From assembly GCA_003450125.1 (NCBI GenBank), contig DMFR01000299.1, forward strand, positions 2,567-30,663: 28,097 nucleotides of DNA. Reading direction: 5' to 3'. A program made the position numbers and the translations under genes. The DNA comes from Prolixibacteraceae bacterium. Its GTDB lineage: Bacteria > Bacteroidota > Bacteroidia > Bacteroidales > Prolixibacteraceae. Each line of letters opens with the position of its first letter. Positions within the stretch are counted from its first letter, which is position 1. The notes beneath the pieces were generated by a model. That model made no database searches, was not told the DNA's origin, and saw only the letters and a list, made by a program, of their open reading frames with translations. Below, one piece after another: positions 8,109 through 16,187 of the stretch.

Positions 8109-9023
8109 TTACTCAATCTGCCCAACCAGCTCCTTCATCTTTTTCAAACCTGTTTGCGCAACCAGTAGGGGATCTTGTTTCCAGTAGGTTTCATTGAAAA
8201 GTTCAAGTGAAAGCACCTTAGTGCCTCCCATATTCTTTAAATCGGTCAGTATTTGTTTCATGGGAGCTACCCCATCACCCGGATACACGCGGTCGCTGTC
8301 CTTTTGCTGCTCTCGTGGAATGGAGGCTACAAAATCGTTCATGTGAAAGACTTCTATCACATTTCCATTGAGCATTTTTAGTCCATCGAATCCCGAGTTT
8401 CCTAGAAACAGGTGAAACACGTCGGCCAGTATCTTCACATCCTTATCATTGGCAACGGCAGCAACCATCATAGCCTGTCCAAGGTTGTACAGTCCTTTTG
8501 ATCCTCCCCAGAATTCTAAAATGGGCATCACCCCTGTCTGGCGACCCAATTCGATCAGTGTTTTGTACTTGTGCCCCGCTTCCAATAGATCGAAAGGCTG
8601 ATCATACGGAATACCAGCTGCGGGGGCTGCAATGCGCTTACATCCAATAGAGGCCATCATCTCCATCTCGGATTTCATCTGATCAAATCCTTGTTTGCCC
8701 AGCAACCAGGGAGCAAATCCAATGGCATTCTCTACTTTCAAACCACTATCAGCTATCTGCTTTTTTAATGATAGAACTGAATTTCCTGATTCCAGGTATT
8801 GCTTTACATCTTGCACCCAAAGTTCAATACCCTCATACCCGGCTTTTGATGCAATGTCAATGTATTTTATCAGACCGGGATTTTGTCCTCTGATGGTACT
8901 GGTATTTAAGGAAAAGCGGAAGGTAGACTCTTTTTTCACTGATAGGGGAAAGCCTGTCGTTGGTAATAGCGCTGCTACAGTTGCAAGCCCTGCTGTTTTA
9001 AAAAGGTTTCTTCTGGTAACCAT
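8109..9023 (-). CDS. Tat-exported sugar isomerase/epimerase-like TIM barrel
   Basis: Member of the xylose isomerase-like / AP endonuclease 2 superfamily, which includes hydroxypyruvate isomerases, inosose dehydratases and sugar epimerases. The exact reaction is unknown. The 304-residue protein opens MVTRRNLFKTAGLATVAALL, a Tat signal. Candidate metal ligands and catalytic residues follow the family order: E67 (GIELW), E170 (ILEFWGG), D201 and H204 (ADVFHLF), H227 (FHMND), E274 (LSLELF). The length fits the family. As first gene of the minus-strand Tat group, it may act on the product of the neighbouring hydrolase- or dehydratase-type proteins. A near-consensus -7 element (GATATTTG, complement of 9066-9073) lies 43 bp upstream. 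Confidence 0.82.
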   Translation of the reverse strand: MVTRRNLFKTAGLATVAALLPTTGFPLSVKKESTFRFSLNTSTIRGQNPGLIKYIDIASKAGYEGIELWVQDVKQYLESGNSVLSLKKQIADSGLKVENAIGFAPWLLGKQGFDQMKSEMEMMASIGCKRIAAPAAGIPYDQPFDLLEAGHKYKTLIELGRQTGVMPILEFWGGSKGLYNLGQAMMVAAVANDKDVKILADVFHLFLGNSGFDGLKMLNGNVIEVFHMNDFVASIPREQQKDSDRVYPGDGVAPMKQILTDLKNMGGTKVLSLELFNETYWKQDPLLVAQTGLKKMKELVGQIE

Positions 9024-9170
9024 GGTTTAAATTTTAGGAGTTAGCCATTTACATTCAATCAGGATCAAATATCGAAATAATTTACCTTTATTTCCCCATT
9101 ATTTAATAGCTTTATAACCGAACTATAGGATTAAATATCCTGAAGGGAAACAACTAAAAACTAACCAACT

Positions 9171-10058
9171 ATGAAAAGCATTCCGGTAATTGCCATCTCC
9201 AGAAAAACATTGGCTGAAGCTTACGAGGCTGCAATTATAGCCGTCTATGAACAGGGAACAAGGTTCAAGACCCAGTACGACAAACCTGAGGACCCTGAAA
9301 GCATGGACTGCACTATGAACATTACCATTGAAGAACCTGAAACTGATCCGATGATTCACATGGCTTTCCCTGGCGGATTGGAAGACCTGAAGGAATATGT
9401 CATGGAACTAAAGGGCTTCAAGGACCACTGGACCAAGAACATGAACATGGAAAGCGATACCCGATGGGAATATACCTATCATGGCCGGATGCAAAACTAT
9501 GGAGTCTGGAAAGAGTTGCTCAACGGACAATCACAGGAAGTGGGTCCTTTCAAGGTTGATCAGGTCCAGGCAGTGATTGATAAGCTGTCGAAACAACCTT
9601 TTACACGCCAGGCGCAGATGATTACCTGGATGCCCAACATTGACAACGACTGCTACGACCCGCCCTGCCTTCAATCCCTGTGGTACCGCATTCTGGAAGA
9701 CGAAGAGGGAGTCTATTGGCTGAACTGTAATATCCGCTTCCGAAGCAATGATGCATGGGGAGCTAATTTTATGAACATGTTTGGGTTTGTACAATTTAAC
9801 AAGGAAGTCATCGCTGCAGGAGTTGCTGAAAAAACAGGTAAAACAGTTAAGCTTGGAAGGTTAAACTGGCAGGCCGATTCTTTCCACATTTACGGTAAAG
9901 ATCTTAAAGTAGCCAAGGAACGTTTATTCGACAGACTTGCTGATATGCCCTTCGAAGAACGTACCATGAGTTTCAACGATGAATTCATGCGCTCAATGTA
10001 CGATGATGCCGAAGTTCAGATATTGAATAAAATCAAAACATACGATACAAGTCATTAG
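9171..10058 (+). CDS. thyA: archaeal-type thymidylate synthase (ThyA superfamily)
   Basis: Predicted to methylate dUMP to dTMP using methylene-tetrahydrofolate, in the cytoplasm. The 295-residue sequence is far from the usual bacterial ThyA but keeps its active site: nucleophile C166 in DPPCLQ, phosphate-binding R191-S192 and D194 in RSNDAW, N202 in FMNMFGF, and H239/Y241 in DSFHIYGKD. N202 matches the Asn that selects dUMP; dCMP hydroxymethylases have Asp there. The His usually following the catalytic Cys is Leu. RSNDAxxxxFMNMF is the form I associate with methanogen-type enzymes. An N-terminal folate domain is not obvious. It is transcribed alone, divergent from the Tat sugar cluster and convergent with the aspartate kinase gene 24 bp away. 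TACCTTTA at 9083-9090 may be its -7 element. The assignment is by motif, and a related nucleotide-modifying enzyme is the main alternative. Confidence 0.75.
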   Translation: MKSIPVIAISRKTLAEAYEAAIIAVYEQGTRFKTQYDKPEDPESMDCTMNITIEEPETDPMIHMAFPGGLEDLKEYVMELKGFKDHWTKNMNMESDTRWEYTYHGRMQNYGVWKELLNGQSQEVGPFKVDQVQAVIDKLSKQPFTRQAQMITWMPNIDNDCYDPPCLQSLWYRILEDEEGVYWLNCNIRFRSNDAWGANFMNMFGFVQFNKEVIAAGVAEKTGKTVKLGRLNWQADSFHIYGKDLKVAKERLFDRLADMPFEERTMSFNDEFMRSMYDDAEVQILNKIKTYDTSH

Positions 10059-10082
10059 AGCTGTATGAGTTATTAAACCTCG

Positions 10083-11330
10083 TTACTTGAGCAGCATCCT
10101 GGCCGTTCTCCTGCTTTTCTGTTCAACGTAAATCTGGCGCCCGTTGGTAATCTGGTTAATGGTTTCTGGTGTGTAATACCGAATGGTGACCAGATCAAGG
10201 TCCGTGTTGTATTTCACTTCAAATCGTTGCTGTAACTGACTGATCAGGATGTCAATTCCCTGTTCAGGTTCATCAAAAGCAAGAGAAAGATCGAGTGCCG
10301 ATTGCTGAATCAAGCCAACTTTTAAACGGTACTTGGCAAACAAACTGAATACCTCTGATACACTGTTGATGCTGATAAACGAAAAGTCGTTGGGAGTAAG
10401 GGTAATCAATGCCATGTTCTTTTTCATGATGATTACCGGAACCAACTCAAGGGCATGTTCTACTGCATGAATAATGGTGCCTGATTTTTCAGGTTCAAGG
10501 AATGACTTGACAAACAGGGGTATATTCTTATTTTGAAGGGGCTTGATGGTCTTGGGATGAATGACCTTTGCCCCTGAATACGACAACTCGATGGCTTCTT
10601 TATAGGAGAGTTCATCCAGTTTGATGGTATTGGAGAAAAAGTCAGGATCGGCATTCAGTATCCCGGGTACATTTTTCCAGATACTTACCTCTTTGGCATC
10701 CAAAAGGTTGGCAAGAATGGCGGCTGTATAGTCCGAACCTTCCCTTCCCAGTGTGGTAGTCTGGTTGGTCAATGTCCCCCCGATAAAGCCCTGGGTGATG
10801 TATAAATCTTCAGTTTCGAAGGTGAACATGCGCTTTGCCAGCCTTACTGAAAGTTCCCAGTTAATGTTAGCTTCGCGAAACTGATCGTCAGTTTTCAGGC
10901 AATTACGAACGTCCACCCAACGGTTTTTAAGTCCTGTTTTATTGAAGTATAAGCTGATAATTTGTGTAGAGAATAATTCGCCGAAAGCCACTATCTGGTC
11001 GTATTCATAGTCGAAATTCATAGACCTCTCCCCCTTGATGCGGTTGCTCAATTGGGTGAACAATCGTTCAAGCTCTGGAAGTTCGGTTACTTCGCCCCAC
11101 AATTCAGCAACAATCCCATCGTGGAATGCCTTTATCTCCTGGAAAATGGTCCATACATCAGGATCCTGGTTGAAATATTTGCGGGCAACGATTTCAAGGG
11201 CATTGGTGATTTTCCCCATGGCTGAAATGACCAAAACCTTGTTACCGGGATACATTCTTAGAATGTTGATTGAATTACGTATTCCATCGGCTGAACTAAC
11301 CGAGGCTCCTCCAAATTTGAAAACCTTCAT
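10083..11330 (-). CDS. lysC: aspartate kinase (monofunctional)
   Basis: Phosphorylates L-aspartate, the first step to lysine, threonine, methionine and diaminopimelate. The 415-residue protein has the family landmarks: KFGGASVSSADGI at the N-terminus (ATP/aspartate site), AFGELFSTQI near 115, TLGREGSDYTAAILANLL near 192-209 and SIWKNVPGILNADP near 216-229, then a regulatory ACT region from about 300 (MALITLTPNDFSFI, FSLFAKYRLKVGLIQQSAL). There is no homoserine dehydrogenase domain, unlike the bifunctional ThrA form. The C-terminus is rather basic (RQIYVEQKSRRTARMLLK). A perfect -7 element on the same strand lies 27 bp upstream, so it is likely monocistronic. Confidence 0.92.
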   Translation of the reverse strand: MKVFKFGGASVSSADGIRNSINILRMYPGNKVLVISAMGKITNALEIVARKYFNQDPDVWTIFQEIKAFHDGIVAELWGEVTELPELERLFTQLSNRIKGERSMNFDYEYDQIVAFGELFSTQIISLYFNKTGLKNRWVDVRNCLKTDDQFREANINWELSVRLAKRMFTFETEDLYITQGFIGGTLTNQTTTLGREGSDYTAAILANLLDAKEVSIWKNVPGILNADPDFFSNTIKLDELSYKEAIELSYSGAKVIHPKTIKPLQNKNIPLFVKSFLEPEKSGTIIHAVEHALELVPVIIMKKNMALITLTPNDFSFISINSVSEVFSLFAKYRLKVGLIQQSALDLSLAFDEPEQGIDILISQLQQRFEVKYNTDLDLVTIRYYTPETINQITNGRQIYVEQKSRRTARMLLK

Positions 11331-11356
11331 TGTCGTGACTGTTTAATTTTGATGCA

Positions 11357-11364
11357 CAAAAATA
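11357..11364 (-). promoter_or_regulatory. -7 promoter element of the aspartate kinase gene
   Basis: Read on the minus strand this is TATTTTTG, a full match to TAnnTTTG, 26 bp before the start codon at 11330. No convincing -33 TTTG is seen at the usual 19-21 bp spacing. Confidence 0.45.
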
Positions 11365-11402
11365 ATCAAATGCACCACTCTAAAGAGTTAAAAGTATAAA
11401 GT

Positions 11403-11577
11403 TTCACCACAGATTATAATGAGAAAAAATTTCACCACAGATTACACAGATGAACACAGATTATTTTTTCTTTTTTAATTTGTGATTATCTGTGTAATTT
11501 GTGGTGAATGTTTATTCAATCAGTGTTCATCTGTGTAATCTGTGGTAAAACTTTTTCTCATTATAATCTGTGGTGAA
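11403..11577. repeat. large inverted repeat, 55-nt arms, with alternative inner pairing
   Basis: Arms 11403-11457 and 11523-11577 pair over 55 nt with two mismatches. Part of the left arm (11431-11462) can instead pair with 11477-11508 (32 nt, about four mismatches). Both rest on repeats of TTCACCACAGATTACACAGAT in the two orientations. The element fills the region between two divergent genes and lies outside both predicted transcripts, so it cannot be their terminator. Confidence 0.88.
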
Positions 11578-11631
11578 TGGTACTTTGTTCTCTTTGTAAC
11601 TATTGTTACAGTTTACAGAACCCAAACTAAC

Positions 11632-11639
11632 TATCTTTG
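11632..11639 (+). promoter_or_regulatory. -7 promoter element of the PepSY-type gene
   Basis: TATCTTTG is a full match to the Bacteroidetes -7 consensus, 20 bp before the ATG at 11660. That implies a very short leader. No clear -33 element is at standard spacing; the palindrome ends 54 bp upstream. Confidence 0.5.
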
Positions 11640-11659
11640 CTTCATGATCCTTTGACTTG

Positions 11660-13219
11660 ATGACTAAAAGCAACATACTTCGTAAACTCCGGAAGTTCCA
11701 CAAATGGCCCGGAATCGTGATTACCCTGTTCGTGATCCTGTTCTGCGTTTCAGGAATCTTTATGAACCACCGCGACTGGATATCTGGAATTGATGTCAAG
11801 CGATCCCTTTTGCCCGATGATTACAGTTATCAGAACTGGAACAAGGGGGCGGTCAAATCAGTCTGTCAATTGAACAAGGATTCCGCCCTGGTGTATGGCA
11901 ACATTGGCATCTGGCTTTCGACCGATCATTTCAAAACCTTCCAGGACTGGAATGCCGGTTTCCCCAAAGGAACCGACAACCGCAAAATCAGTAAGATCCT
12001 CCGGACTTTGGACGGAAGACTGTTTGCCGGAACCTACTTTGGCCTGTATCAATATTCAGTTCAGCAGCATCAGTGGCAAAAAATCCAGCTTCCTGTTTCA
12101 GAAGAACGGATCACTGATCTGATCTTAAAGCAAAATGAACTGTTGGTTCAGACACGCTCCTTCCTTTTAAAATCATCCGATGGAAAATCATTTCAACCCA
12201 TAACCCTTCCCGCTCCTGATAGGTACAATGGCAAAGCCAGCCTGTTTAAAACCTTGTGGCTGCTGCACAGTGGCGAATTGTGGGGCTTTGTGGGAAAACT
12301 GTTGGTCGATCTTTTTGGCCTTGCCATCCTGGTGATCTCGCTCACGGGGCTGATGCACTTTATTTTTCCCAAATGGCTCAAACGACGAAGAGAAAAACAA
12401 AAGTCCAATACCTCATTGATTACACTTCGCAATACCAACCTGCATTGGCACAACAAGTTGGGATGGATTTTTATCCCCTTCCTGATTTTTGTCACCATTA
12501 CGGGCATGTTCCTGCGTCCCCCTTTGCTCATTGCCATTGCCAGTTCGACCGTTTCACCCATTCCCGGAACGGTTCTCAGCTCGCCCAACCCCTGGTACGA
12601 TCAGTTACGCCGTGTCATATACGACGAGCAGCAGCACCTTTTTCTATTTTCTACCAATGATGGCTTGTACGTGATCAATGAGAACTTTGAAGGCCCTATG
12701 CTCCGCCCTCAGAGCCAACCACCGGTAAGCGTCATGGGCTGCAATGTGCTGGAGAAGACATCGGAAAGCAACTACCTTGTCGGCTCCTTCAACGGGTTAT
12801 TCTTGTGGAACCCCCAGACCGGACAAATCATCGACTACCTCTCCGGAAGCCCTTATGAGGCACCTGTAGTCATGGGCCCTCCCGTTTCAAAAGACATGAT
12901 TGACGGATGGTTTACTGACTCTACTGGAGATGAATTCTATTTCGATTACAACCAGGGGGTTCTTCCCATCCGCAACAGTGTACAATTTGGAGAAATGAGC
13001 GCTGAGATCATCCGCAAAAGCCCCATCTCCCTATGGAATCTATCGTTGGAAGTCCATACCGGACGGATCTTCGAGCCTTTGCTGGGGATGTTTTACATCC
13101 TGTATGTCCCCTTGGCCGGGATCTGCATCCTGATCGTACTGATCAGCGGTTTTTTCATCTGGTGGATCGGTTACCGGAAAAGCAAACCCAAGTCAAAATC
13201 CGCACAAATTTCCAGCTAG
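11660..13219 (+). CDS. PepSY-associated transmembrane protein
   Basis: Inner-membrane protein of the PepSY_TM family, whose members are linked to iron/siderophore reduction and to inhibition of secreted peptidases; the exact role here is unknown. I choose the ATG at 11660; the TTG three bases before gives one extra residue. About 519 residues with four predicted membrane segments, near 17-35, 209-235, 267-287 and 473-503. The large soluble loops between segments 1-2 and 3-4 look beta-rich and repeat-like (VYGNIGIWLSTDHFKTF, LVGSFNGLFLWNPQTG), perhaps propeller-like. Conserved His-containing turns typical of the family are visible: RKFHKWPGI at the N-terminus, LLHSGELWG before segment 2, LHWHNKLGW before segment 3 and EVHTGRIFEPLLG before segment 4. 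The tail is lysine-rich and cytoplasmic. No TonB receptor or reductase is adjacent. Confidence 0.8.
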   Translation: MTKSNILRKLRKFHKWPGIVITLFVILFCVSGIFMNHRDWISGIDVKRSLLPDDYSYQNWNKGAVKSVCQLNKDSALVYGNIGIWLSTDHFKTFQDWNAGFPKGTDNRKISKILRTLDGRLFAGTYFGLYQYSVQQHQWQKIQLPVSEERITDLILKQNELLVQTRSFLLKSSDGKSFQPITLPAPDRYNGKASLFKTLWLLHSGELWGFVGKLLVDLFGLAILVISLTGLMHFIFPKWLKRRREKQKSNTSLITLRNTNLHWHNKLGWIFIPFLIFVTITGMFLRPPLLIAIASSTVSPIPGTVLSSPNPWYDQLRRVIYDEQQHLFLFSTNDGLYVINENFEGPMLRPQSQPPVSVMGCNVLEKTSESNYLVGSFNGLFLWNPQTGQIIDYLSGSPYEAPVVMGPPVSKDMIDGWFTDSTGDEFYFDYNQGVLPIRNSVQFGEMSAEIIRKSPISLWNLSLEVHTGRIFEPLLGMFYILYVPLAGICILIVLISGFFIWWIGYRKSKPKSKSAQISS

Positions 13220-13291
13220 CCTTCTATTGACGGGATGACTTGAAGTCAACCCGTCAGTAATTTCCTAAGTATTAAGAGGGTTAATGCAGGT

Positions 13292-13473
13292 GTTTGATTC
13301 ATACCTGTGTCTTACTTGTGTCTATATAAATTCGTAGATAATTCGTAGATAATCCGTATATAATTCGTAGATAATTCGTACCAATTCGAATAATATACGT
13401 ACTATCTACCAATTATCTACGAATTATCTACGAATTTATATAGACACAAGTAAGACACAGGTTTGAATCAAAC
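13292..13473. repeat. large inverted repeat, 62-nt arms, with an 11-nt direct repeat
   Basis: Arms 13292-13353 and 13412-13473 pair over 62 nt with one mismatch. Each arm carries two in-register copies of ATTCGTAGATA; the spacer has another exact copy and decayed ones. It lies in the 426-bp gap between the convergent PepSY-type and TSUP genes, so it could end both transcripts. The rest of that gap (13474-13645) shows no gene, only a short inverted pair (TATCCTCA near 13490 and TGAGGATA near 13512). Confidence 0.88.
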
Positions 13474-13645
13474 CACACCCCATATCCTCAAAAAAGGGAA
13501 TAATAACCGATGAGGATAACCCACCGGAAAATCTTTCGAAGTGGGTAAAGGCAAGCGGGAAAAGTGAAAGTGGTATTCTTCACGCTAAGTGAATGGCCTT
13601 GAAGGATTGGCAAAAAGATTGAAAAATGCCTTGCAGGATGAATAT

Positions 13646-14014
13646 TTACTTCCAGAAAATGAGCTTGATGGCCACCACCAACAGCAAGCCACCAAAGGCT
13701 TTTCGTAAAACATTATCAGGCAAGCTGATGGAAATCTTTGAACCCAGATAGCCTCCGACAAAAAATGCAAGGGCCAGAATCAAGGCAAACTTCCAATTGA
13801 CATAGCCATTTTTCCAGTATTGAATGGCTGCCATCAGGGTCACGGGTGGAATCATAAAGGCAAGCGAGGTGCCCTGTGCCTGGTGTTGGGTAAAGCCCAG
13901 AAAAAAAATCAATGCAGGGATAACGATAATGGCTCCCCCAACTCCAAGTGAGCCGCTAAAGATCCCGGCCATCAGGCCTATGATTGCAAGCAATATCATC
14001 TGGGTAAGGGTCAT
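13646..14014 (-). CDS. half-size TSUP (TauE/SafE) family membrane transporter
   Basis: Predicted anion or sulfur-compound exporter subunit in the inner membrane. It has 122 residues, about half the usual 240-260. The sequence covers one four-helix repeat: GLMAGIFSGSLGVGGAIIVIPAL (helices 1-2), QGTSLAFMIPPVTLMAA (helix 3) and ALAFFVGGYLGSKISI-SLPDNVLRKAFG followed by a last helix. The glycine-rich SGSLGVGG and GGYLGSKI motifs are those of the family. It ends cleanly and has a normal start, so it is probably a natural half-unit that forms a dimer rather than a broken gene. It lies 28 bp downstream of the response regulator on the same strand, which makes it the third gene of that operon. Confidence 0.82.
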   Translation of the reverse strand: MTLTQMILLAIIGLMAGIFSGSLGVGGAIIVIPALIFFLGFTQHQAQGTSLAFMIPPVTLMAAIQYWKNGYVNWKFALILALAFFVGGYLGSKISISLPDNVLRKAFGGLLLVVAIKLIFWK

Positions 14015-14042
14015 AATCGTAAAATGACAGTGGTGAATGGTT

Positions 14043-14753
14043 TCAGCTTCGCGAAATGGGAGCGTTGAACCGGAAGCCTATGCCATGAAGGTTCAGGATC
14101 TTGATGTTCTCATCGCTTCCCAGGTATTTACGCAGTCGGGAAATGAACACATCGAGGCTACGGCCAAGGTAGTAATCATCTGATCCCCATACCTGTTTTA
14201 AGATGTCGGAGCGGCTGAGTACTTTGTTGGGATTGTCGCAGAAATAGCGCAGCAGTTCGGCTTCCTTGTAGGTCAGGGTTTTGCGTTCACCAAGGGCATC
14301 GAGGACCAGACTATCGGAATAAAAGCTGAAATGGCCTACTTTATAAAAGTTCAGTTCACCGACACTGTCAATGTTGTTGAGGCTGCGTTTGAGAAATACG
14401 CGGATTTTGAGCAGCAATTCCTCCATGCTGAAGGGTTTGGTAATGTAATCGTCACCACCGATGGTCAGGCCGGTAATCTTGTCTTCGGTCATCGATTTGG
14501 CCGTGACAAAGATAATGGGCACATGGTCGTCAATCTGCCTGATTTCCTTGGCCAGGGTAAAGCCATCCTTTTTGGGAAGCATCACATCGAGCAGGCAGAG
14601 GCTGAATTTGCCCGAAACAAAGGTCTTCAGGGCTGCTTCACCATCATGGAGGGAAGTGACCAGGTAACCAGCCTGTTCAAGATTATCTTTAATGATAAAA
14701 TTGAGGGTTTTGTCATCCTCAACAAGCATAATTTTTTCGCCTTGGTAAATCAT
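14043..14753 (-). CDS. OmpR/PhoB-family response regulator (RprY-like)
   Basis: DNA-binding partner of the kinase encoded just upstream. It has 236 residues. The receiver domain (about 6-120) has the acidic pair in LVEDD, phospho-acceptor D56 (LLDVMLP), T in FVTAKS and K in YITKPFS. The winged-helix domain (about 130-232) has LTYKEAELLRYFCDNPNKVL, the recognition region SLDVFISRLRKYL and the terminal hairpin ILNLHGIGFRF. Overall layout resembles RprY of Bacteroides. Its start overlaps the kinase stop by four bases, so the two are translationally coupled. A likely autoregulatory site is the phased direct repeat at 16188-16229. Confidence 0.92.
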   Translation of the reverse strand: MIYQGEKIMLVEDDKTLNFIIKDNLEQAGYLVTSLHDGEAALKTFVSGKFSLCLLDVMLPKKDGFTLAKEIRQIDDHVPIIFVTAKSMTEDKITGLTIGGDDYITKPFSMEELLLKIRVFLKRSLNNIDSVGELNFYKVGHFSFYSDSLVLDALGERKTLTYKEAELLRYFCDNPNKVLSRSDILKQVWGSDDYYLGRSLDVFISRLRKYLGSDENIKILNLHGIGFRFNAPISRS

Positions 14754-16126
14754 TTTGATGATTTCTGAATTTCAAGAATAAAAGTACTTCCTTTTCTTGG
14801 ATTTTCGACCACATTTATTCTCCAATGATGTCTTTGTACAATTTTATGGACATAATCAAGACCCAGGCCAAAGCCTTTTACATCGTGCACATTTCCTGTA
14901 GGGATGCGGTAAAAGCGGTTAAAAATCATTTTCCGGTAGTCTCGGGGTATCCCGATGCCATTGTCCTCAAAGGAAATTGTATAATGTTTCCTGGTTTCTT
15001 CCAGCCGGACAATAATTTCTGGCTCCTCATGGCAATACTTGATGGCATTGTCCAGGATATTAAAAATCAGGTTTGAAAAATGAAGTTTATCGGCAAGTAT
15101 TGTCGCACTCTTGACCTTCGATACCAGGGAAATGGAATAAGCATTTCCGTTCTGGCTGTTCTTAAATTCATTGATGGACTCGGTGATGAAGGAATTCAAT
15201 TCAACTGGATCAAGCTGTAACTGAAGCTTGGTCTTTTCGATGGTAGCCATCTGGAGCAGTTTCTCCACATGATCGGATAGTCGTTTATTTTGCTGACCTA
15301 CAATTTTCACATATTCCCTCAAACGTTCGGGTTGCTCTACAATGGCAGGATTTGAAAGCACCTTTGCAGCCAGTTCAATGGAAGCGATGGGCGTTTTAAA
15401 TTCGTGGGTCAGGTTATTGATAAAATTCTTCTGTATCTCACTCAGTTTTTGCTGTTTGATAATCACATACAGGGCATATCCGAAGAAAAATACGACAAAA
15501 AACAAAATGCCCGTCATGAAATACCAGCCAATCAGGCGCGAGTTATAAAACTGCGAGCGGTCAGGAAAATGAACCCCGAAATAATAGGTATATTTTTCAC
15601 AGGTGGGTAAATTACAGGCCTTACTTTTTTTGTTGACTTTCGGGATACGCTTGTCATACATCATTTGTTCCTGGCTGCACGAGGATGAATCAAGGGTTTT
15701 GGATGATTTTGCACTGGCCTCAAAAGGATCCGTTTTTAATGGATCAGCATGTACCATCTTTTTTGAATCGCAGTCATAAATACCATATTCAAAGGGGACG
15801 TTTAAATTTCTTTTTTTGAATTCTATTTCCAGAAAATGTTCCAGCAAATTGGGGTCGATCACATCATTGACATTGACCACGTAATAATTGTTGGAAATCT
15901 GATCAACGGGGCAGCTATCGGAGGACTTCAAACCGGGTTCATGCAATTTACTGTTATAATCATTTAGCTGACTAGCCACACTGCGCAATGCACTGGTAAC
16001 CAATTCATGAAACTTCTTTTCATTCAGATCATAGGAATTCTTGAGGAAGAAAAATTGAATCAACAGAATCCCCAGTACGGACACTGTTGCCATAATAATT
16101 ACAAACCCAATGGAATTTCTCTTCAT
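14750..16126 (-). CDS. sensor histidine kinase (RprX-like)
   Basis: Membrane sensor kinase of 458 residues. Two membrane segments, about 6-28 and 199-223, enclose an extracytoplasmic sensor of some 170 residues with several cysteines (C72, C119, C150, C171, C176). Disulfide or metal sensing is possible but unproven. The transmitter has H241 (LTHEFKTPIASIEL), an N box near 356-364 (NILDNAIKY), DNGIGIP near 388-394 and a GFGLGLDYVHKIV box near 418-430, so it should be active. It is the first gene of a minus-strand operon with the regulator (4-base overlap) and the TSUP transporter. A weak -7-like element is at 16158-16165. Confidence 0.9.
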   Translation of the reverse strand: MKRNSIGFVIIMATVSVLGILLIQFFFLKNSYDLNEKKFHELVTSALRSVASQLNDYNSKLHEPGLKSSDSCPVDQISNNYYVVNVNDVIDPNLLEHFLEIEFKKRNLNVPFEYGIYDCDSKKMVHADPLKTDPFEASAKSSKTLDSSSCSQEQMMYDKRIPKVNKKSKACNLPTCEKYTYYFGVHFPDRSQFYNSRLIGWYFMTGILFFVVFFFGYALYVIIKQQKLSEIQKNFINNLTHEFKTPIASIELAAKVLSNPAIVEQPERLREYVKIVGQQNKRLSDHVEKLLQMATIEKTKLQLQLDPVELNSFITESINEFKNSQNGNAYSISLVSKVKSATILADKLHFSNLIFNILDNAIKYCHEEPEIIVRLEETRKHYTISFEDNGIGIPRDYRKMIFNRFYRIPTGNVHDVKGFGLGLDYVHKIVQRHHWRINVVENPRKGSTFILEIQKSSK

Positions 16127-16157
16127 AATATTTTATTCAACTTTGTAAAAGACCGTA

Positions 16158-16165
16158 CGAAACTA
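16158..16165 (-). promoter_or_regulatory. possible -7 element of the kinase-regulator operon
   Basis: On the minus strand this reads TAGTTTCG, one base from TAnnTTTG, 31 bp before the start at 16126. The -33 region is not consensus but is where the direct repeats begin (16188), which would fit an activator-dependent promoter. Confidence 0.3.
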
Positions 16166-16187
16166 ATGAAAAAAGACATCACTTTAA

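Noticed and set aside
13292..13473. CRISPR array
   Set aside because: The repeated unit is only 11 nt, copies abut without spacers, and the region is one long inverted repeat.
13646..14014. TSUP gene as a truncated pseudogene
   Set aside because: It has a normal start and stop, a full four-helix repeat and operon spacing; half-size members are known in the family.
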